Shown here: piece by piece, positions 60,021-64,000 of the stretch
Layout: every line of letters starts with the position of its first letter
Numbering within the stretch: the stretch's first letter is position 1
Origin: JANOAR01 sp031411235
GTDB taxonomy: Bacteria > Verrucomicrobiota > Verrucomicrobiia > Verrucomicrobiales > Verrucomicrobiaceae
Direction: 5' to 3'
Length of the DNA stretch: 64,000 bases
Assembly: GCA_031411235.1 (NCBI GenBank)
Contig: JANOAR010000108.1
Span: 1-64,000 of the forward strand
The notes under the pieces: model-generated
The model's database searches: none
Told to the model about the DNA's origin: nothing
Seen by the model: the letters and a program-made list of their open reading frames with translations, nothing else
Made by a program: the position numbers and the translations under genes

Positions 60021-61040
60021 ATGACCACAAATTTAAACCTGCTACCTTCGTCCCGCCGTCGCTTCCTCATGGGGACGGCGGGGGCTTGTGCGGCGCTGGG
60101 TGCGGGTGCGTGGTCACTTGAGTCAGCAAGGCGTGGTGAGCTGTATCGCCGCACTTCTCATGCGCTTGGCTCTGCCGTCACGCTGACGGTGTGGCATCGT
60201 GACCGCTCTGTCGCTGAGGCGGCGCTGGAAGCGGCGTTTCAGGAGTTGGAACTCGTGGAGCGTGTCATGAGCCTTTACTCGCCGGATAGCCAGCTTTGCC
60301 GGTTGAATCGCGATGCCTTACTCCAGCCGCCGCATCCTCATCTCGTCACCGTGTTGGAGTTCGCGGCGGGTATCTCGAAACAGACGGCTGGGGCCTTCGA
60401 TGTGACGGTGCAGCCGCTATGGGAGCTGTATCGCGAGGCCCAAAAACAAGGTACTTTGCCGGAGGAATCGGCGGTGCGTCTGGCTCGGGAGCGTGTCGAT
60501 TGGCGGCGCGTGCAGGTCGCGGCGGATCGTATCGAACTCACGGGTGAAGGCACGGCCATCACGCTCAATGGCATCGCGCAGGGTTTCGCTGCTGATGCCG
60601 CCATGCATGTGCTGCGGCGCTGTGGTGTGGAGCATGGTTTAATAGATGCGGGTGAGATGAGCGCCCTGGGGCACAAGCCCGATGGCGAATGCTGGCAAGT
60701 CGGCATTCAGCATCCTCGCCAGCCCGATGCCTTCGTCTCGCTGGCGAAGCTGCAAGATCGTTGTCTAGCGACCTCGGGGGACTACCAGACGTGGTTCAGC
60801 GAGGACTTGGTGAACCATCATTTGTTCGATCCGCACACGGGGCACTCCCCCAGGGAACTCGCGAGCGTCTCCATCGCGGCACCGACTGCGATGGCTGCGG
60901 ACGCGCTTTCGACGGCGGTGTTTGTGCTCGGTGTCGAGCGGGGCATGGAGTTGTTGCGCCAGATGCCTGGCACAGATGCGCTGCTGGTTTTAAGAGATGG
61001 CCGCAGCTTGACGACGGCTGGTTTCCCGGTGGTGGGCTGA
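60021..61040 (+). CDS. apbE: FAD:protein FMN transferase ApbE
   Basis: The 339-residue exported protein has a twin-arginine-like signal (SSRRRFLMGTAGACAALGAG), the ApbE core LYSPDSQLCRLNRDA, AFDVTVQPLW, ITLNGIAQGFAAD and HLFDPHTGHSP. ApbE attaches FMN covalently to threonine in subunits of respiratory flavoproteins. The signal type suggests export as a folded lipoprotein-like or periplasmic enzyme. Confidence 0.93.
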   Translation: MTTNLNLLPSSRRRFLMGTAGACAALGAGAWSLESARRGELYRRTSHALGSAVTLTVWHRDRSVAEAALEAAFQELELVERVMSLYSPDSQLCRLNRDALLQPPHPHLVTVLEFAAGISKQTAGAFDVTVQPLWELYREAQKQGTLPEESAVRLARERVDWRRVQVAADRIELTGEGTAITLNGIAQGFAADAAMHVLRRCGVEHGLIDAGEMSALGHKPDGECWQVGIQHPRQPDAFVSLAKLQDRCLATSGDYQTWFSEDLVNHHLFDPHTGHSPRELASVSIAAPTAMAADALSTAVFVLGVERGMELLRQMPGTDALLVLRDGRSLTTAGFPVVG

Positions 61041-61064
61041 ATTTGCCTCCTGGCTGCGAAGCGG

Positions 61065-62300
61065 CTACTTCACGAGTGTTTGATACAGCCCGAGCGTCTT
61101 TTGCGCGATGGCCTTCCAACTGAAGTAATCCACCGCACGCTGGCGACCTGCCTGGGCCATGCTTTCGCAGAGCGCGGGGTCGGCCATGAGGGTGTTGATG
61201 GCGCTGGCGAGGTCGCGGGCGAAGCGCTGGGGGTCGGTGGCTTCAAAGGGACTTTCTTGCTGCTGCTCGATGGCGACGAGGAGGCCCGTCTCGCCGTCGA
61301 TGACGACTTCCTTGATGCCGCCGACGGCGCTGGCGACGACGGCGGTTTCGCAGGCCATGGCTTCTAAGTTGATGATGCCGAAGGGCTCATAAATGCTGGG
61401 GCAACAGAACACCGTGGCATGGGAGTACATGGCGATTTTTTCCTCGACGGGCAACATGCCAGCGATCCAGACGATACCGGGTCGGTGGGCCTGCGCGGCT
61501 TCGACGGCGGTCTTCATTTCGGCGGCGATTTCAGGGGTGTCGGGGGCTCCGGCACAGAGGACGATTTGGAATCCTTTGTCCATGTGCTGGATGGCGCGGA
61601 CGAGGTGGACGATGCCTTTCTGCCGGGTGATGCGGCCCACGAAGAGGACATACGGCTTGCTGGGATCGACGCCGTGTTTTTGCAGGATGTCGGGGCGGTC
61701 AACTTTGGTGTACTCGTCGAGGTCGATGCCGTTGTGGATGACGTGGATGCGCTCGGCAGGCAACTCGGGGAAGACGCGGTGCAGGTCGGCTTGGGTGTCT
61801 TTTGAGACGGCGATGACGGCGTCCGCCATGTGCAGGGCGGTACGCTCTAACCAGAGGGTGAAGTCGTAGCCGCCGTGCAGTTGCTCGCGCTTCCACGGGC
61901 GCAGAGGCTCCAGGGAGTGGACGGTGAGGACGAGGGGGAGGCCGTAGTTGAGCTTGGCGAGGATGCCGCCGAAGTGGGCATACCAGGTATGAACATGGAC
62001 GAGGTCGGCGGTGATGCCGTGGGTGTTGAAGTCGAGGTTGCGCTGGAGCGCACCGAAGATGGAGTGCAGGTGTTTGGCGCAGTCCCAGGTCGAGGTGTCG
62101 AGGATGCTGCCTTGGACGGTGATGGCGTTTTCCGTTCGCGGTTCACCGTCGCCTGTTGGGGCGGGGCTTTGTTGGTCGCCGAAGCAGCGGACTTGCACTT
62201 CGCAGAGCTTGGCTAACTCTTTGGCGAGGTATTCAACATGGACGCCGGCGCCGCCGTAGATGTAAGGAGGGTATTCGTTGGTGAGGAGGAGGGGAGACAT
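61065..62300 (-). CDS. Glycogen-synthase-type glycosyltransferase (GlgA/GlgM, GT4)
   Basis: The 411-residue protein has the opening LLLTNEYPPYIYGGAGVHVE, VHTWYAHFGG, the donor-site KPYVLFVGRITRQKGI, and EX7E in SIYEPFGIINLEAMAC. It is of the actinobacterial-type glycogen synthase group and may use ADP-glucose or maltose-1-phosphate chemistry. A CATTCATCA-rich leader abuts the ATG. No other glycogen gene is adjacent. Confidence 0.85.
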   Translation of the reverse strand: MSPLLLTNEYPPYIYGGAGVHVEYLAKELAKLCEVQVRCFGDQQSPAPTGDGEPRTENAITVQGSILDTSTWDCAKHLHSIFGALQRNLDFNTHGITADLVHVHTWYAHFGGILAKLNYGLPLVLTVHSLEPLRPWKREQLHGGYDFTLWLERTALHMADAVIAVSKDTQADLHRVFPELPAERIHVIHNGIDLDEYTKVDRPDILQKHGVDPSKPYVLFVGRITRQKGIVHLVRAIQHMDKGFQIVLCAGAPDTPEIAAEMKTAVEAAQAHRPGIVWIAGMLPVEEKIAMYSHATVFCCPSIYEPFGIINLEAMACETAVVASAVGGIKEVVIDGETGLLVAIEQQQESPFEATDPQRFARDLASAINTLMADPALCESMAQAGRQRAVDYFSWKAIAQKTLGLYQTLVK

Positions 62301-62340
62301 CTAAAATTATGAGTGATGAATGAGGAATGAGGAATGGATG
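62301..62340 (-). repeat. CATTCATCA-rich leader of glgA-type gene
   Basis: The minus strand before the ATG reads CATCCATTCCTCATTCCTCA then TTCATCACTCATAATTTTAG. The sequence is nearly purine/pyrimidine skewed and lacks a clear ribosome site. It resembles the sequence before cimA. Confidence 0.45.
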
Positions 62341-62398
62341 CGGGTGATGCGTGCGAGGGTCTTTTTTCGACCCTCAGCACTCTGCCTTCATCGCGGGT

Positions 62399-63601
62399 TT
62401 ACAGCACTAACCACTGCGCCAAGCCGAGGAAGAAGCCCATGCTAACTATGTCGGTGGCGGTGGTTAAAAAAATGCTGCTGGCGGTGGCGGGATCGGCTCC
62501 GAAACGACGGAGGACGAGGGGGATGGTAGCACCGCAGAGGCCGCTGATAACGCAACTGGCGACCATGGCGATGAAGACCACGAGGCCGAGTGTGGCGGCT
62601 TGGGGCGTGTGCTTGAAGGCGGCGTAGGCCCACATGCCGAGGCCTGCGGTGAGTCCGACGAGGCTGCCATTGAGGAGGCCGAGGATGCCTTCTTTCCAGA
62701 TGAGGCGGCGCTCTTGGCCATCGCGGATGTCGCCTAGCGTGAGGCTGCGGAGGGCGACGGCGAGGGCTTGACAACCCGTGTTGCCGCTCTGGCCTGCCAT
62801 GACGGGCAGGAAGACGGCGAGGATTAAAACTCTATCCAACGTGCCCTGGAACATGCCGACAACGGCGGCAGCGAGGAAGGCGGTGATGAGGTTGATCTGA
62901 AGCCACGGATGACGCAGCGAGAGGCTGCGTAAGACGGGAGTGGCGAGACGCTCTTCTTTTTCGACGCCGACCATGGTGCCTGCTTGGGCGCTGATGTCGA
63001 TGGCGCGTGCCTCGAAGAGGTTCTGCCCCCGGACGAGGCCGACGAGACGACCCAGGCGGTCGCAAACGGGATACACAGGGTAGTGGCGATTCACCGAGGC
63101 CCGCATGGCAGACTGCAAATCCATCTCGGGCGCGAGGGTGAAAAGCTTAGTCCACATGACATCGCTGAGGAGCTTGTCGGGGTCGCCGAGCATGAGATCG
63201 CGCATCACGAGGACGCCGATGAGTTTATTGTCCTCGTCGGTCACATAGCCGTAGGTGACGAAGGCTTTCTTGGTGATGACTCGCAGCGCTTCGATGGTCT
63301 CGCGAATCGTCATCTGCGGGCGGAAGATGGCGGTCGGAGGCTCCATGAGCCAGCCCACGCTGTCCTCGGGGTACTGGCGATTGTGCATCCACTGGTGAGC
63401 CTTTTCGATGGGGGCGGCGGCGAGGATCGAGCAGCGCTTCTCATCACTCAACTCGTGGAGGACTTGCTGAGCGACAAGCGGGTTGATCGCGAGCAGGGCG
63501 GCAGCGGCCTCGTCGTCAGGCTTGTCGGCGAGCAGGGCAGCGGCTTCATACGGCGCACGCCTGATGATATCCGCCGAGAGTGTGGGAGTGGAGTCCGCCA
63601 T
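62399..63601 (-). CDS. mgtE: Magnesium transporter MgtE
   Basis: The 400-residue protein has an N-terminal MgtE domain, two CBS domains (VTYGYVTDEDNKLIGVLVMR, HYPVYPVCDRLGRLVGLV) and five membrane helices with the pore signature VFLPVMAGQSGNTGCQALAV. MgtE is a Mg2+ channel gated by intracellular magnesium. I looked for an M-box riboswitch in the 180 bases upstream and do not see one. Confidence 0.95.
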   Translation of the reverse strand: MADSTPTLSADIIRRAPYEAAALLADKPDDEAAAALLAINPLVAQQVLHELSDEKRCSILAAAPIEKAHQWMHNRQYPEDSVGWLMEPPTAIFRPQMTIRETIEALRVITKKAFVTYGYVTDEDNKLIGVLVMRDLMLGDPDKLLSDVMWTKLFTLAPEMDLQSAMRASVNRHYPVYPVCDRLGRLVGLVRGQNLFEARAIDISAQAGTMVGVEKEERLATPVLRSLSLRHPWLQINLITAFLAAAVVGMFQGTLDRVLILAVFLPVMAGQSGNTGCQALAVALRSLTLGDIRDGQERRLIWKEGILGLLNGSLVGLTAGLGMWAYAAFKHTPQAATLGLVVFIAMVASCVISGLCGATIPLVLRRFGADPATASSIFLTTATDIVSMGFFLGLAQWLVL

Positions 63602-63731
63602 AAAATGGGGGCAAAGGTGGCTGCGATGCGGCAGGGGACAAGGGGAAAGAGACGTGATGAACGCTGAATGCCGAAGGATGAATATAGGAGCCCATGAACG
63701 ATGCTGGAAGTCGTTGGTTGGGATTTTCGGC

Positions 63732-63761
63732 TTCTTTTCGCATCACTTCTTTGCGCATCAC
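63732..63761. repeat. 15-bp tandem duplication upstream of mgtE
   Basis: TTCTTTTCGCATCAC and TTCTTTGCGCATCAC are adjacent with one difference. A third partial TCATCAC follows. Confidence 0.6.
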
Positions 63762-63784
63762 TCATCACGAGATCATTCTTTTCC

Positions 63785-64000
63785 ATGCCTCATTGCTTCA
63801 TCAATCCGCCCTGCCCGTTTTTGCCTCATGTGGATCGTGTCTATGGCTCTGCCGATGCCCAAGCGCTGGGGAGCACACGAGGCTCGGCGTTTTATACGAT
63901 GTCGCTGAGTTATGCTCAGTCGCAGTGGCAAGTGGGGTTACCTGCGCAGGCTTTGTTGCAGGTGAACCGAGCACTGGCTTGCTGTCTGGGCGCTGAGGAG
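63785..64000 (+). CDS. Hypothetical protein, N-terminal part (runs off window)
   Basis: An open frame of exactly 72 codons starts at ATG 63785 (MPHCFINPPCPFLP) and is open to the right edge. It contains SAFYTMSLSYAQSQWQVGLP and QALLQVNRALACCLG, which look like structured protein with helical repeats. No family recognised. The presence of several Cys is notable. Confidence 0.65.
   Translation, partial: MPHCFINPPCPFLPHVDRVYGSADAQALGSTRGSAFYTMSLSYAQSQWQVGLPAQALLQVNRALACCLGAEE

Noticed and set aside
63602..63784. M-box riboswitch upstream of mgtE
   Set aside because: A short GGCTCCTATAT stretch recalls the motif but the rest of the conserved core is missing.

Overview
The window looks like a chromosomal segment of a member of the Verrucomicrobiota, probably Verrucomicrobiaceae or Prosthecobacter-like. 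This is inferred from gene content and not tested by any search. Pointers are a DUF6797/cytochrome c protein, a GntR-LacI hybrid regulator, secreted proteins with thrombospondin-3-like Asp-rich repeats, a cimA citramalate synthase and an abundance of GC-rich genes. There is no rRNA, tRNA, CRISPR array, prophage or complete insertion sequence that I can see.

Layout. 1-3 kb: the edge of a probable ISL3-type transposase, an AT-richer secreted Asp-repeat protein, and a gene-poor stretch holding nine 21-bp tandem repeats. 3-5 kb: AraC regulator and mutY, then glsB. 5-11.5 kb: GntR-type regulator, thiolase, fused CoA-transferase and two short-chain dehydrogenases, probably one acyl/ketoacid pathway. 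11.5-22 kb: a lipoprotein hydrolase, a di-haem cytochrome, MoxR plus a one-piece DUF58/transglutaminase membrane protein, and a DUF6797 cytochrome c protein carrying an in-frame palindromic repeat. 22-27 kb: mntR divergent from mntABCD and an outer-membrane-type protein, with a near-palindromic operator candidate between them. 27-33 kb: GMC oxidoreductase, glycosyltransferase, hypotheticals, and a second 21-bp repeat locus made of two opposed arrays. 33-40 kb: recD2, a sugar epimerase, a PIN toxin/antitoxin pair, a beta-hydroxyacid dehydrogenase and cimA. 40-48 kb: a Uma2 nuclease-fold gene, then a three-gene transglutaminase / putative amidoligase / ATP-grasp-alpha-E cluster. 48-50.3 kb: an ISAs1-type transposase remnant and rpmJ-rpsM-rpsK-rpsD ending in a strong terminator without rpoA or rplQ. 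50-64 kb: AraC regulator, uppS, menB, a secreted esterase-like hydrolase, sucD, a VOC protein, a sugar isomerase-like protein, pdxJ-acpS-aroE, a zinc-ribbon membrane protein, apbE, a glycogen-synthase-type glycosyltransferase and mgtE, then a partial hypothetical gene.

The most coherent systems are the Mn(II) uptake locus (regulator, candidate operator, full ABC importer and a possible outer-membrane partner) and the amidoligase/transglutaminase cluster. The second belongs to a class predicted by comparative genomics to make or process peptide-like bonds, but without a known product. The most puzzling non-coding signals are the two 21-bp-periodic repeat loci, the palindromic element sitting in frame inside a coding gene, and CATTCATCA-rich leaders directly upstream of several start codons.
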